From contig CAUYUJ010014191.1 of NCBI GenBank assembly GCA_963575745.1, positions 319,385 through 383,384 on the forward strand: a DNA stretch of 64,000 nt. The letters run 5' to 3'. The stretch's first letter is position 1. The number at the start of each line of letters is the position of its first letter. Source of the DNA: Prorocentrum cordatum (taxonomy: Eukaryota > Sar > Dinophyceae > Prorocentrales > Prorocentraceae). The notes under the pieces are model-generated. The model worked only from the letters and a program-made list of their open reading frames with translations, did not search any database and was not told the DNA's origin. Of the stretch, positions 12,190 through 22,486 are shown piece after piece. Both the position numbers and the translations under genes were made by a program.

Positions 12190-12310
12190 CAGGAGGAGGA
12201 GGAGGAAGATCAGGAGGAGAGAGAGCTGGAGTGGGAGGAGGAGGAGGAGGAGGAGGAGGAGGAGGAGGAGGAGGAGGAGGAGGAGGGGGACGAGGAAGAG
12301 GAAGAGGCCT
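12190..12310. repeat. (GGA)n microsatellite
   Basis: AGG/GGA triplets within the CCCAAGACGG repeat field. Confidence 0.9.
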
Positions 12311-13240
12311 CCAAGACAGCTCCAAGATAGCCGAAGAGGCTTCAAGAGGGCCCTGGGCGGCCCACGAGGGCCCCAAGGCGGTGCCTGAGGCGCCCAAGAC
12401 GTTCCGAGAAGGCCCTAAGACGGCCCCAAGAGAGGCCCATGAAGGGAAACCCGAACTGAGAATCCGAGCTTCCTACCCCGAGAGGTTCTCGGGAAGTCCC
12501 AAGAGGCCCCCAATCGGATCCAAGAGCTTCAAGAGGCCCCCAAGAAGCTCCCAAGAGGGCCGACGAGGTTGCAAGAGATCTCCCAAGGTGGCCCCAAGAG
12601 GCACAACTCATTGTTTTACGATTGGGCTTTGACGGGTTTTAATTTTCGTCGGCCTTTTGGCATCCCGATGCTCCAAGACGGCTCAAGAGGCTTCCAAAAC
12701 CGATCCAATATAGAGGAAGAGGCCTCCAAGAGGGCCCCATGACGGCCCGCAAAGGCCCCAAGACGGTGCTTGAGGCGCCCAAGACGGCCCGAGAGGGCCC
12801 CAAGAGCCCCAAGAGAGGCCCAAGAAGGGGAACGCGACACAGCAGCAGAGCGTTCTCCCCAAAAGGCCCACAGGAGGCCGCAAGAGGCCCCCAAGTGGTC
12901 CGACGAGGACCCCAAAAGCTTCCCGAGGGCCCAAAACGCCCCTAGGAGACGTCCAAGAGGTCTTAAAATAGCCCAAGATTGCCCGCGATGCGTCAAAACT
13001 GCTTCCAGGAGGCCCCCGGGAGGCTTCCGGATTGCCTCAATGTGGCCGCAGGTGGCCTCAAGTCGGGCCTCCACGCAGCCAAGACGGCCAATGACGGCTT
13101 CAGATTGCAGAGCCGATGCCCCCAAGGGACCCTCAGACGCCCCCCCAAGAGGCACCCAAGAGGTGCCTCCAACAGCCAGTTTACGAAGCATGCGGAACAC
13201 CCCAGAAGCTCCTCAGATGCCGTCGCGCGCCTGCCTGTGC
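12311..13240 (+). repeat. CCCAAGACGG family, sense copy
   Basis: Continuation of the degenerate family. An AT-richer island lies at about 12610-12665 (TTGTTTTACGATTGGGC). Confidence 0.75.
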
Positions 13241-13284
13241 TTGATAGCGTTGTCCAAGATCGTCCAGCGCCCCCCCAGCCTGGG

Positions 13285-13325
13285 CTAGAACCTGAGCGCG
13301 CGCGAAGCGCGCGCGATGGCTCTAG
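13285..13325. repeat. 41-bp hairpin element, CTAGAACC...GGCTCTAG
   Basis: Inverted repeat with outer arms CTAGAACC and GGCTCTAG (one mismatch) and inner arms CGCGCGCG around an AAG loop. Close copies lie at 32137, 42131 and 55656. Each is followed at once by a simple-sequence tract. Confidence 0.85.
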
Positions 13326-13403
<78 letters not shown>

Positions 13404-13432
13404 GAAAGAAAGAGAGAGAGAGAGAGGGAGAA

Positions 13433-13475
<43 letters not shown>
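13326..13475. repeat. (TA)n then (GA)n microsatellite
   Basis: Seven TA units, then about 135 bp of GA with AAAG interruptions, directly abutting the 41-bp hairpin. Confidence 0.95.
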
Positions 13476-13502
13476 CAAAAAAAGGGGGGGAAAGCACACA
13501 TT

Positions 13503-13755
13503 TACAGTTTTACCAAAACCCTTGAGGGGGGGCGGCGGAACTGAGCCTGAGAGGGTTGTTCGAAACCCGACTGAAACAAAACAGACACGATGATCCTTTC
13601 ACCACAGCGCAGTGCGGGTGGGGCTCCAACCCTTAGATTCTTCATCGAAAAACGCCAACACTGGGTGCCGGTTTCCTGAGCTTCGGCATCCCGTCTCAGC
13701 TACCTGATCATCAGAACAGGACGTCCTAGCATAATGCATTTTTCGGCCCCTCCCC
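13503..13755 (-). repeat. Split direct repeat B2 of the YR element
   Basis: Matches 23860-24141 from ACAGTTTTACC to GGCCCCTCCC, including GGGCGGCGGAACTGAGCC, ACCCTTAGATTCTTCA and CTAGCATAATGCATTTTTCG. It marks the 3' end of the YR element. Its outer edge borders GA-rich DNA. Confidence 0.8.
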
Positions 13756-13776
13756 GAAGGGAGGGTGCGGTGGGGA

Positions 13777-13814
13777 CGACTTGAGCCCGAAGGGGGACGG
13801 GAGAGGACAGAGGG
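13777..13814 (-). repeat. Split direct repeat A2, first part (left of the copia insertion)
   Basis: CGACTTGAGCCCGA...GAGAGGACAGAGGG matches the first 38 bp of A1 at 30784. The copia LTR begins at the next base. The rest of A2 lies beyond the copia element. Confidence 0.85.
13811..13814. other. Target-site duplication AGGG of the copia element
   Basis: AGGG precedes the 5' LTR and is repeated at 23797-23800 just after the 3' LTR. The uninterrupted A1 repeat reads ACAGAGGGGGAAAGG at this point, giving a natural empty site. Confidence 0.85.
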
Positions 13815-13988
13815 TGTCCTGTTTTTCCCTTTCTCCCCTCCTCTTGTGACAGACAGCGTGCTCTGCAGCCCTTTGGGCTTTAGGGGCACTCGCGTGCCCA
13901 GCGACTGTTTTACCGCTCGTACTTCGGGGAGTGCTCTAAAGATACCCGCACGCACATGTGAACACTGCGTCTTCCATGCCAGCCGACA
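13815..13988 (+). repeat. 5' LTR of the copia-like element
   Basis: Starts TGTCCTGTTTTTCCC and ends CCATGCCAGCCGACA. It pairs with 23619-23796, and the TG...CA ends are inverted as expected for LTRs. Confidence 0.9.
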
Positions 13989-13989
13989 A

Positions 13990-14007
13990 TGGTAGCCGGA
14001 ACGTGGA
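13990..14007 (+). promoter_or_regulatory. Putative primer-binding site
   Basis: TGGTAGCCGGAACGTGG starts one base after the 5' LTR. TGG is the complement of a tRNA CCA end. I cannot name the tRNA. Confidence 0.55.
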
Positions 14008-14314
14008 CGAGGCCACAGGGGAACATGACGTTGGTGGAGACTGGCAAGAGCTCACTTCTGGGGGTGCGAGCGCGGGTCGCAGTCCGCGGCGCGCGAGTCC
14101 CATGATGTACCCCGCCGGGTACTGAACAATTCAACGGCAAGGACCCCTGGACGCCAGCCGAGCAGGCCGCAGCCGGTCGAGCCGAGAGCCGGTCGAGCCG
14201 AGAGATTCTCAATGGCAGGACTCCCAGTGGAACCACTGGTGGTCATGGGGCGGTTGGGAAGGCTCGACGGCACCACAGAACAAGGATTATTCCGCTCCGC
14301 CTCCCTGGCTTGGA

Positions 14315-15950
14315 ATGGAATACCTGAAGCTGTACGCATCGAACATATATTCCTGGCAGAGCAGGACATCCTATCGCAAGGAGGTTCAGGCGGGGCGAAT
14401 TCTAGAGACCTTTCCAGTGGAACTACAGGCCAAGTTCCAGGCCATACGGTCGACGCTCGATCGGAGCGACGGCGCGACGAAGCTGATCTCCCACCTAGAG
14501 CTCCTGGCCGGGCAAAGGCCAGGAGACGAGGAGAAAGAGGCGCATCAAGAAAGGAGAAAGCCTGACGGATTTCATAGTTCGCAAAGACAATCAGCTGGCC
14601 ACGGCAGAAAGAATGGGGCTGGTGTTTCCTGACTCCGTCAAAGCTAAGTACTACGAAGAAGGCTGTGGTCTAAGTGGACAGAATCGTGTGCATTTACGGG
14701 CGATGCTCAACGGTCGCAGAGACTTCCAGTCGGCACGAGCTGCGATCCTGGAGTTGGACGTTTCAGAAAAGCAGGTTCTTCCGAGGCCGCCGACAGCTCA
14801 GAGTTCCTCGAAGCCTACTTTCGCGGTCACAGAGGAGCCCGCCGAGGATGAAATCGAGCATGAGGACGAGACGTGCACTCCGATCTTCGAGGCAGAGTTC
14901 GAGGAGGAAGAGCTCATCGCCATGTTTGTTTCGCTCGGCTCCCAGGATCTGGCCGAGGATGAGATAGTGAACCTTTTTGCCGAACTGACCTCGGGCATTC
15001 GCCGCATGACTTGGCAAGAAGCTAGGACCCAGAAGACCAACGAGAAGGTGGATCGAGACTTCTTTGATGGTCGTCGAGATCCCAAGGGGGCACACAAGGG
15101 AAATAACTTCCGCAGAATCAATCGACAAGACTTCAAACGTCGTTCCCGGTGCTCCAACTGCGGAGACAAAGGACAGTGGAGAGAGGATTGCAAGAAGCCG
15201 TTCAGGAGCAAGGCCGACAGACTCAAGGAAGAAGGCGCTGCGGGAGCCTCGTACTGCTTCCATGTCTCGTTGGACGACGACCAGACAGGCTGTTCGTGGG
15301 CCAGCTTCGACGATTTCTCGAACTTCGCCGAGCTTTCGAGCGTGGCGGTTCCCTCGCGTGACGAGATCTCTCTCACCAACATGGGCGCCTCAGCATTGGT
15401 TGATACGGCCGCTGGACAAGCACTGGTGGGATCTCCAGATCTTGAGCGGATGGCCAGGGCCTTCAAGAAACGCGGCTACAATATCCATGTCTACACGGGT
15501 GGGACCAACCTCCCGGCCGCGAACGGAGTCGGCGGCAAGTCTACTCCGGTCGGCAAGACTCTCGTTCCAGCCTCTCTGATCGGACGTGGTATCATCGAGT
15601 TCTTGATTTTGAATCACCCCTGCCTTCCACAGTTACCGGCGAGGTATCTTGATCTCATTTTCGCCGCAGTGGACTTGCAGCGGGACGTTCTCTCAGTGGG
15701 GGAGGGAGAGAGTCGCGAGGAGATTGCCATGATCAGATTTCCTTCAGGAGGTCATTGCGCAGTGGACTTGATTGGATGTGATCCGTCTGATTTCGAGCTA
15801 CGCCCCGACCTGGCGAGGCGTTTCCCATCCTTCAAGGACTCGAGCGTCGCGCCCGTATCTCGAGAAGCCAGTGGAGCTGGACGACTGCTGGTCTTGGCAG
15901 GGCGACATCCTTCGTCGAGTGCACGCGAAGCCCCGAGAGACTTGGTTTGA
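14315..15950 (+). pseudogene. gag and aspartic protease region of the copia-like element
   Basis: The gag part starts with MEYLKLYASNIYSWQ and shifts frame near 14540, continuing as ESLTDFIVRKDNQLATAERM. An acidic stretch follows, then a zinc knuckle (about 15150-15191) spaced CX2CX4QX4C. The usual histidine is glutamine, while the three cysteines remain. A protease-like VDTAAGQALVG lies near 15400 and supplies the expected Asp-Thr pair. The frame stays open from about 14547 to 15950. The translated product would form the particle and mature the polyprotein. The gag frameshift means this copy cannot make the whole protein in one frame. Confidence 0.75.
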
Positions 15951-17610
15951 CATCGCAGAGTGCTAGGATCCACCGACCTCCCCGCCTGACCTGATCAGCC
16001 TGGCGACCGCGACCTGCCGGCCCCTGGGCGACGAGGCCGGGCGGGCCTGCGTCTACGAGAGGGCCGACCTCGACTCGCGCCAGCCGCCAGGCCGCTGGGT
16101 CGGGCACGCGGACCTCAGGATGCGCGAGGACCGCCGGGGGGAGGTTAGGAGTAGGAGCAGTCAGGATGCTTCAGCGTCAGCCAGTTCTTTTCAGTCCTCC
16201 TCCCCTGTCGAGTCCAGGCCTCAGATGGCTGGGCCAGGCCAGCGGGCCCGGGACAGTCAGACATCCAGGTTCAGTACGCCCGAGCCCCGTTCTGTAGCCC
16301 TCGGCTCGAGCCAGCAGCTCAGCGATCGCCCCTGCGCGCAGTTGGGCCAAGATGGTGGCGCAGAGGTCCCGGCCGATGCGCGACCGAGCTCGTGCCGCCC
16401 GAACCCTCCGCGCCTCAGGATGCGCGTATTCGCGTGGACCGCGTCGATCCGGAGACGAGGCTCTCGACGATCCTGGAGGGCGAGGACAGCGAGATGGACG
16501 CCGATCGGGACATGCTTCCGGATCCCTGGGTCGTCGGGGCGCTGAAAGGGGGTCGAACTCGGGGAGGAGGCGATGACCGACGCCGATTTGGGGCCCTTCT
16601 TGGAGGGCCAGTTCATTCTGGCTCCCGCGGCGCGGGTGTGAAGGCGCCGGGCGATCAAGATGCTCACGGCGCTGCGCCTTGCCGCGGACCCCAGGCTTCT
16701 TTCGAGGCTGGTTCCGAAGATCAGCGCGCTTCATCCAGACGCGAAGAAGGAGGGGGCCCAACCAGCACCTCTGCCCGCGCCTTCCAGCGTTCCATCGCCG
16801 CGGAGGCAGCCAGCATGGGCGCTGGATCAAGTGCGCGAATTGCGACAAGCGCATCGACTTCGCGAGGAAGACTCCCGAGGAGATCGAGGACGCTCGTCAG
16901 CGCGTGCTGCTCAAGAAGGAGAAGTCTGTCAAGGCGTACAAGCAGGAGATCAAGGACGAGATCAGCCCTGTCGAAGTGGTTCCTCCAGAGCCGGTGGCAC
17001 CTGTGGCGCGCTACAAGGCGCCTCCCACCGCGAGGCCGTCGCCGACGGCTCGCAAGTCAGGGCCGCCAGTCCCGACGGCGCCTCCGGCCCAGGGCAGGAG
17101 CGGTCAGCCCAGCGGGGCTACCGAGAGCGGGGAGAGCGACTTGGACAAGTTTCGCTGGTTTCTGCTCGAGGACCGCCAGGAGAGGGCCAAGCAGATGGAC
17201 GGTCTCATCGAGTCGGCGCAGACACTGGCCGCGGCAGTGAACACGTCAGCAGGGGCGGCCAGCTCGAGCGGCGATTGAGTTCAGCAGGACAGGACCGCGC
17301 TAGGAAGACATCCAGGTCGGCTTCAGCGGGTTCGAGGCGCAGCCCTGCGCCTCTAGACGCTGGCGTGGCAAGCCTGAACCAAGTGAGAACGGAAACATCA
17401 TCATTGTCACGTCCATCCCTCGCCACCTCCTTTCCTTTGAAGGCCGACGATCCGAAGCATCGAAGGGTCCTCGGAGGGCTTCCAACGTCCTCCGAGGGGC
17501 TCTAGACTGCCAAGAGCTTCTGGACCACTCTCCGGAGGGCCAAGGGTCTCCTGGGGGTTTGGAAGCCCTGGGCGTCAGGATCTCTTTGGGATCAGAATCT
17601 GGAGAGGCCC
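15951..17610 (+). pseudogene. Linker region between protease and methyltransferase-like domain
   Basis: Several overlapping frames are open and none is clearly dominant. The most protein-like segment (about 16800-17278) has GRWIKCANCDKRIDF, a CX2C pair that may bind zinc. Charged Lys/Glu-rich sequence and a Pro-rich linker follow, ending LDKFRWFLLEDRQERAKQMD. I do not recognise a named domain. The position suggests an inter-domain part of the polyprotein with frameshifts. Confidence 0.45.
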
Positions 17611-19152
17611 GTGAGCCCAGAAGAGGTCTCTTGTCGCCTCGGCAGGACGCAGCATCGCGCTTCCCGTCGCGAACAGAAGGTGTGGTTCGCATCATTGGAC
17701 CTCAGAAGTTCAGGATATCCCGCCCCCGACCCCCTCTCTCATGCTGGTCGGATCAAGCTGGTGAAAGAGGCCCCGGGCAAACTCTGCTGGACGACCTGGC
17801 GGCATCGCTTAGCGTCTCTGGGATCTCGGAGGGTATTGCGAGGAGCCCCGAGTGGAGACATAGGCCTTGCGTGGTGGACGGGGGCGGGGGCAACAGCAGG
17901 GGGCTTCGACGGCCCCGAAGATCGCCCTGAGGCCAAGGCGCGGGACCTAGCTCTGGCTGAGGGCTTGCTTGGGCCCGGAGTTCATCCAGAATATGGGGCT
18001 CTGAGCCTGGCGGCGCAGGGCTCAGCAGAGATCTCGGGCTTAACATCGCCCCGCGAGACGCTCAACTGGGTCTTCATCGGGCTCGAGACGGACCTCATGC
18101 AGGAACCCTTTTCTTTGGTACACGTTCCTCGAGTGGTCCGACATGAGACCCTCAGGAGTCTCGGGGCACCTGACATCCGAAAGGGAACGACGCTGTCTCG
18201 AGGGTTTCTGGCCGCTGAGGCCAGGAGATGCGGTCATGCTCTGCGTCTGGAGTTGTTATCTCCCCCCATGGCGTCGGAGGAACTGGGCCGCGGGGGATTT
18301 CCCGTGAGCGGTGCCGTCGATAAGGAAACGGGTTGGGATCTGAGGCGCCTGGAAGATCGCAGAGCGTTGTGGCGCCAGATAGAAAGGGAGAGGCCGCTGG
18401 TTGTTGTTATGTCTCCTCCCTGCACTCTCTTCAGCCAGGCCAGGACTACCCCCGACGCCGACCCTGTCGAGCAGACTAGGCTCGAGCAGGAGGCTCTCCT
18501 GTATATGTCGATATGTGCCCAGGTTGCTGAATATCAAGTTGCCCGCGGAAGGATGTTTCTCTTGGAACATCCCGAATCCGCCAGCAGTTGGGAACTGCAG
18601 TCCGTGGGCAAGCTTTCCAGGTCGCGGGGAGTGGACGCTGTTGCAGCTGACCAGTGCGCGTTTGGTTCGAGCGCGACCCCGGGAACGCTGTCCAAAAATC
18701 CGACCCGATTTCTTTCGAACGGTGCCCCTCTCTTAGCTTTGTGCAGCAAGCAGCGCAGGGGAGGGCATGGGCATCTCTCTTTGGTCGGCGGCGGGAGGAC
18801 TCGCGCCGCTCAGCGGTATCCACCTGCGCTGGTGGAGGCCATCGCCAAGGGAGTTGAGATGAGCGCCGGGCTCCTCCTGAGAGCCAGCTCAAGTTTTCCT
18901 GTCTCATTCGAGGGCGACTCTCAGGTAGCTAACGCCGGCACTATCTCAGTTGTTTCTGAGCCCGAGGGGGGCGTTGAGGGACCTCCAGAGGCCCCGCTCG
19001 AGGATCAGGAAACCACTCCGACCAGACAGGAGACCGAGTCTCATCCGGCGGCCCCGGGGCCCAAAGACCGTTCGTCCGGCGAACCCTCCAAGGACATTCA
19101 AAACGAGATTCACAAGCTTCACTTGAATCTGCGGGACCCCTCGCAAGTCTGA
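17611..19152 (+). CDS. Methyltransferase-like (SPPC-motif) polyprotein segment of the copia-like element
   Basis: The longest intact frame of the element (513 codons, starting at a GTG, so more likely part of a larger polyprotein). The second half has a C5 cytosine-methyltransferase-like core. VVVMSPPCTLFSQ (Pro-Cys at 18415-18423) matches motif IV, and GRMFLLEHPESASSW fits a motif-VI-like strand, with EHP in place of ENV. NPTRFLSN and a Cys/His-containing GGHGHLSLVGGG segment follow. The N-terminal half is unrecognised. Cytosine methyltransferases captured by retrotransposons are known from dinoflagellates. Whether this diverged domain can methylate DNA is unknown. It sits directly upstream of the integrase. 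Confidence 0.65.
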   Translation: MSPEEVSCRLGRTQHRASRREQKVWFASLDLRSSGYPAPDPLSHAGRIKLVKEAPGKLCWTTWRHRLASLGSRRVLRGAPSGDIGLAWWTGAGATAGGFDGPEDRPEAKARDLALAEGLLGPGVHPEYGALSLAAQGSAEISGLTSPRETLNWVFIGLETDLMQEPFSLVHVPRVVRHETLRSLGAPDIRKGTTLSRGFLAAEARRCGHALRLELLSPPMASEELGRGGFPVSGAVDKETGWDLRRLEDRRALWRQIERERPLVVVMSPPCTLFSQARTTPDADPVEQTRLEQEALLYMSICAQVAEYQVARGRMFLLEHPESASSWELQSVGKLSRSRGVDAVAADQCAFGSSATPGTLSKNPTRFLSNGAPLLALCSKQRRGGHGHLSLVGGGRTRAAQRYPPALVEAIAKGVEMSAGLLLRASSSFPVSFEGDSQVANAGTISVVSEPEGGVEGPPEAPLEDQETTPTRQETESHPAAPGPKDRSSGEPSKDIQNEIHKLHLNLRDPSQV

Positions 19153-19171
19153 GTTTGTTCGAGCGCTCAGG

Positions 19172-20288
19172 GTGGCGCGAATGAAGGAGGAATATATCCG
19201 ATGGGTTTCAGAAAAGTTTGAGTGCTCCCAGTGCCACTCGGAATCAAGACATCTCTGGCGCAGGAAGGCCCATCTCCCCCGAACTTACAGGTTCAACGCA
19301 TTTGTGGCTATGGATGTTTTCCTCGTTCCTGCTCTCTGCGCCCAAGTCCCGATCCTTAACATAGACCACGCCGCCAACCTCCAGATCTGCACAGTCTTAA
19401 AAACTGCCGCGGCTGATCAGGTTTGGGCCGCCTTCACGCGGGCGCGGCTGCGTCCCATGGGGGCACCAGAGATCGCGATGACAGATGGAGGATCGGAATT
19501 CGAGGCCAGAGTGATTCGAGGACACGAGGAGTTAGGCATATTTCATCGCATTTGCGATGCCGAGAGTCCCTGGCAGAACGGGAGACGCGAGCGCCATGGC
19601 GGCCTCGCCAGAAGGCCCTTTTTAAGGCCATGCCCTGTGTCTCGCTAAGGGATCGAAATGGGCTCGAGGATCTGCTGACGCAAGTCATCGCCGCTAAGAA
19701 TCGTTATTATCACCGAGGCGGCTATTCCCCTACCAGCTGGTCTTCGGAGAGAGCCCGAGACTTCCTCGCAGTTTGCTGTCCGATGACGCCGTCGACGACG
19801 TGGAAGTGTTCGACCTCGCCCAAGGCACTCAGGGCGCGGACGGACTTGCCGCCGCCTTTGCTCGAGAACATCGGTTCCGGGAGGAGGCCAGGAAGGCCGC
19901 GATGGCTCTGGACGTTCGGGATCGCTTCAAAGAGGCCAGTAAGGCTCGCCGCCGCTCGGATCAGAAGTTCGTTCTGGGAACCTGGGTTCACGTCTGGCGT
20001 CGTCCGACCTGTCAGACCAGGCCCCCGCGATCCCGCTGGACGGGCCCAGGAGCTGTAGTTTATCAACAAAGCACAACCGTGTGGGTGGCCATGCGCACTA
20101 GGCTTCTGCAGCGCAGTGTCGAGCAAATCCGCTCAGCCTCTCGCGGCGAGGCCATGGGGGCTGAACTGTTGGACATGGATCGCATGAAGTCACTGAGAGA
20201 GGAGCTGCTTAATCCCGTGGGCCGTATTGGAGACATTGACGTCGAGGCCGAAGGGCCCCCCTCCGGAAGCATGGGACCAGAGCACTGA
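19172..20288 (+). pseudogene. Integrase region of the copia-like element
   Basis: The rve core shows Asp in FVAMDVFLV, Asp in IAMTDGGSEFEA and Glu in WQNGRRERHGG, the expected D,D,E triad. An N-terminal CSQC pair is followed by His residues (CHSESRH), as for an HHCC-type finger. The frame breaks near 19610. The C-terminal part continues in another frame to 20288 with FVLGTWVHVWRRPT and RWTGPGAVVY, typical of the DNA-binding tail. Without a frame correction this copy cannot make full-length integrase. Confidence 0.8.
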
Positions 20289-20496
20289 TCCAACGCCAGT
20301 CCAGCATCCCAGAGTACCCGAGGGATCTCCTCAGCCGCCTGTGAGACGGGAGAGGCGCCTCGTGAGTCTCTCGAGGAGACCACTCGAGAGCCAGCGCCTC
20401 CGATTCAGGAAGAGGCGTCAACGCTTCCTCCCTCCGCTTCCCCAGATCACTCCATACCCGCCCCTCCCTCTCCTATCTCTTCTGACAACTTAGGCG

Positions 20497-22085
20497 ATGC
20501 CGCGGAAGCGCCCGCAGCGCGAGTATCGAGCGATCCCGGAGCTCGAGCCGTTTCGCAGGCCTCAGGGGAGAGCGCTGCTCGACCCGCGCAGCGGCCTCGC
20601 CTCACCCCGAGCGAAGAGAGGGGCTCAGGACCAGGAGGGGTCAGGCGGGCGATCGCTGAGATCGAAGGCCGCGGTTTGCTTGGCGACGCCTCCATGTGCA
20701 TTCGTCGCCAAAGGGAAGCAGCTCGAGAAACTGTTCGGGGTACCGACGCTCCAAGGGACCGAACCAGCTTCCCTGACCGAGGAGATCCAACCCTGGTCGT
20801 CCGAGAAGATGAGATCTCGGAGGGTTCCAGCGACCCTCAGGACGAGATCCTGTGGGAAGAGCTTTGCTCCTGGCCCCTCCTCGATCCCACCATCTGGACT
20901 TCTTCGTTTGCGGAGATCTCCGGAGAAGGACCTTCGGCGCGTCGAGGCGCGGAAATATCTCTCAAGAATCTCTCTCCAGCCGAGCGTCGTCTCTTCGAGT
21001 TTTCCGAATCAGAAGAATGGGCCGCGATCGTGAAGTCAGGGGCGGTCCGGGTTGTTCCAGCCCCCGAGGCTCAGGTGATGAGACGCAAGTGTCCCGACCG
21101 AATTCTGGGTTCCAGGATGGCCAGGAGGTTTAAACCCCAGGAGGGCTCTGGGGCCGCCCCCGAAGCCAAGTCAAGGTGGCGTGTCCAGGGACACCGCGAT
21201 TTTGACGGGGGAGATTTACAAGTTTACGCTCCAGCGCCTCAGGCCGAGAGCCTGATGCTGACGCGTCAGGCTATCTCTTCTCTGGGGTGGGCCCCAGAGG
21301 TGGCGGGCGCAAAGAATGCGTTCTGCCAGTCGAACCGTTTGTCTCGCCTTGCCAGCGCGATCTATTGCGAGCCCTGCCAAGGTTTGCATTTCGCTCCAGG
21401 AGAGCTCATCTAGCTCGTGGCTCCGGTGCATGGGCTGAACGACGCGCCGTTGCTATGGCACAGGACTTTCACAGGGCATTTTTCATCGATCGGGTTCGAG
21501 AACTCTCTCCTGGAGCCGCGTTGATGGGTTCGACGAGGTCCCGATAGAGCTCCCCGCGGGATCGTTCTTGTAGAAGTCGATGATCTGATTATTGCGTCAC
21601 GCCCCAGCGACCGGGAAAATCTTCAGAATAACCTTCAGGCCAGGCTTTATTTCAGCAAGTGGAGGATTGCCGACTCCGGTTTTGCAGGAAGACGCCTCCG
21701 CCAGATGGAGGACGGTAGGATTTTAGTGAATCAAGAAGAGTACATCCTGGAACAGCTCGCCCCCATGAGGATTGACAAGAAGAGAAGATCTGATCCTCTT
21801 GACTCCCTTCTCTCTCCAGAAGATATCAAAGGACATCGCGCGATGGTGGCGCAAATTCAGTGGCTGGCGCGAGAGACGAGGCCAGACGTCTCGGGCGGAG
21901 CCAGCCTGCAAGCGGCGGCGTTGCCTGCCCCGACTCTGGCCGATGCCCTTCTCTGCCAGAAGATAATTCGACACCTCGAGTCCTCCGCCTCCCAGAGGAT
22001 CGCGATCTGGCCGATCGATCCCCTGGCGGAGGTCCCGGGGGCGCTCCTGCTGGCGGACTTGCTTTTGCGGCGCCAGTTCACAGCC
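20497..22085 (+). pseudogene. Reverse transcriptase region of the copia-like element
   Basis: The 5' part shows EEWAAIVKSGAVRVVPAP, RILGSRMARRFKPQEG, AKSRWRVQGHRDFD and YAPAPQAESLMLTRQ, characteristic of the RVT_2 (copia) fingers and palm. After frameshifts near 21310 and 21550 the catalytic box appears as VEVDDLIIASRP near 21573, with VDD in place of YVDD. It is followed by the thumb/connection segment QIQWLARETRPDVSG near 21855. The pieces are in the right order but in at least three frames. Confidence 0.8.
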
Positions 22086-22486
22086 CTACCGCTGAGCATC
22101 CTCCTGTGCTCAAGCCGATTACTGAGAGCACGGCGTCTGCGATTTGTCAACACTGTGGCGAGGTGCTTACTTCGAGGAACAAGCTCTTCGACCACCTCCG
22201 GACGTCTGGCCACAGTCACTTCAATGCACCTAGGTCCGCTGGCGACAGTGCGTCTGTCTCAGGGTCCTCAGCTGGCTTTCAAGAGCCCTCTGCAGCCAGC
22301 GATCCATTTCAACGTGCAGCAGCCGATACTGCAGTTGCAGCGTCGGGGCTGAGTCAGGAGAGAGGCGGCTCTACTGGTTCAGCCGTCGCGAGCTTGGATG
22401 CTCGCAGCAAAGCAGCTGTCCTTCCAAAGGGGTCGCAGGATGCCGCACCTCGACCAGGGAAGGGACAAGGCGCACGCCCTTATTAG
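22086..22486 (+). pseudogene. C2H2 zinc-finger insert of the copia-like element
   Basis: A Cys2His2 finger, CQHCGEVLTSRNKLFDHLR followed by TSGH, lies between the reverse transcriptase and RNase H segments. It is followed by a Ser/Ala-rich tail that ends at a stop near 22486. The SRNKLF.HL..GH pattern is that of single fingers found in some nucleic-acid-binding proteins. Canonical copia elements have no finger here. Its role is unknown. Confidence 0.6.

Noticed and set aside
11360-13200. Several 100-250-codon Gly-Pro-rich frames
   Set aside because: They follow the CCCAAGACGG repeat unit on both strands, and similar frames appear wherever that repeat occurs.
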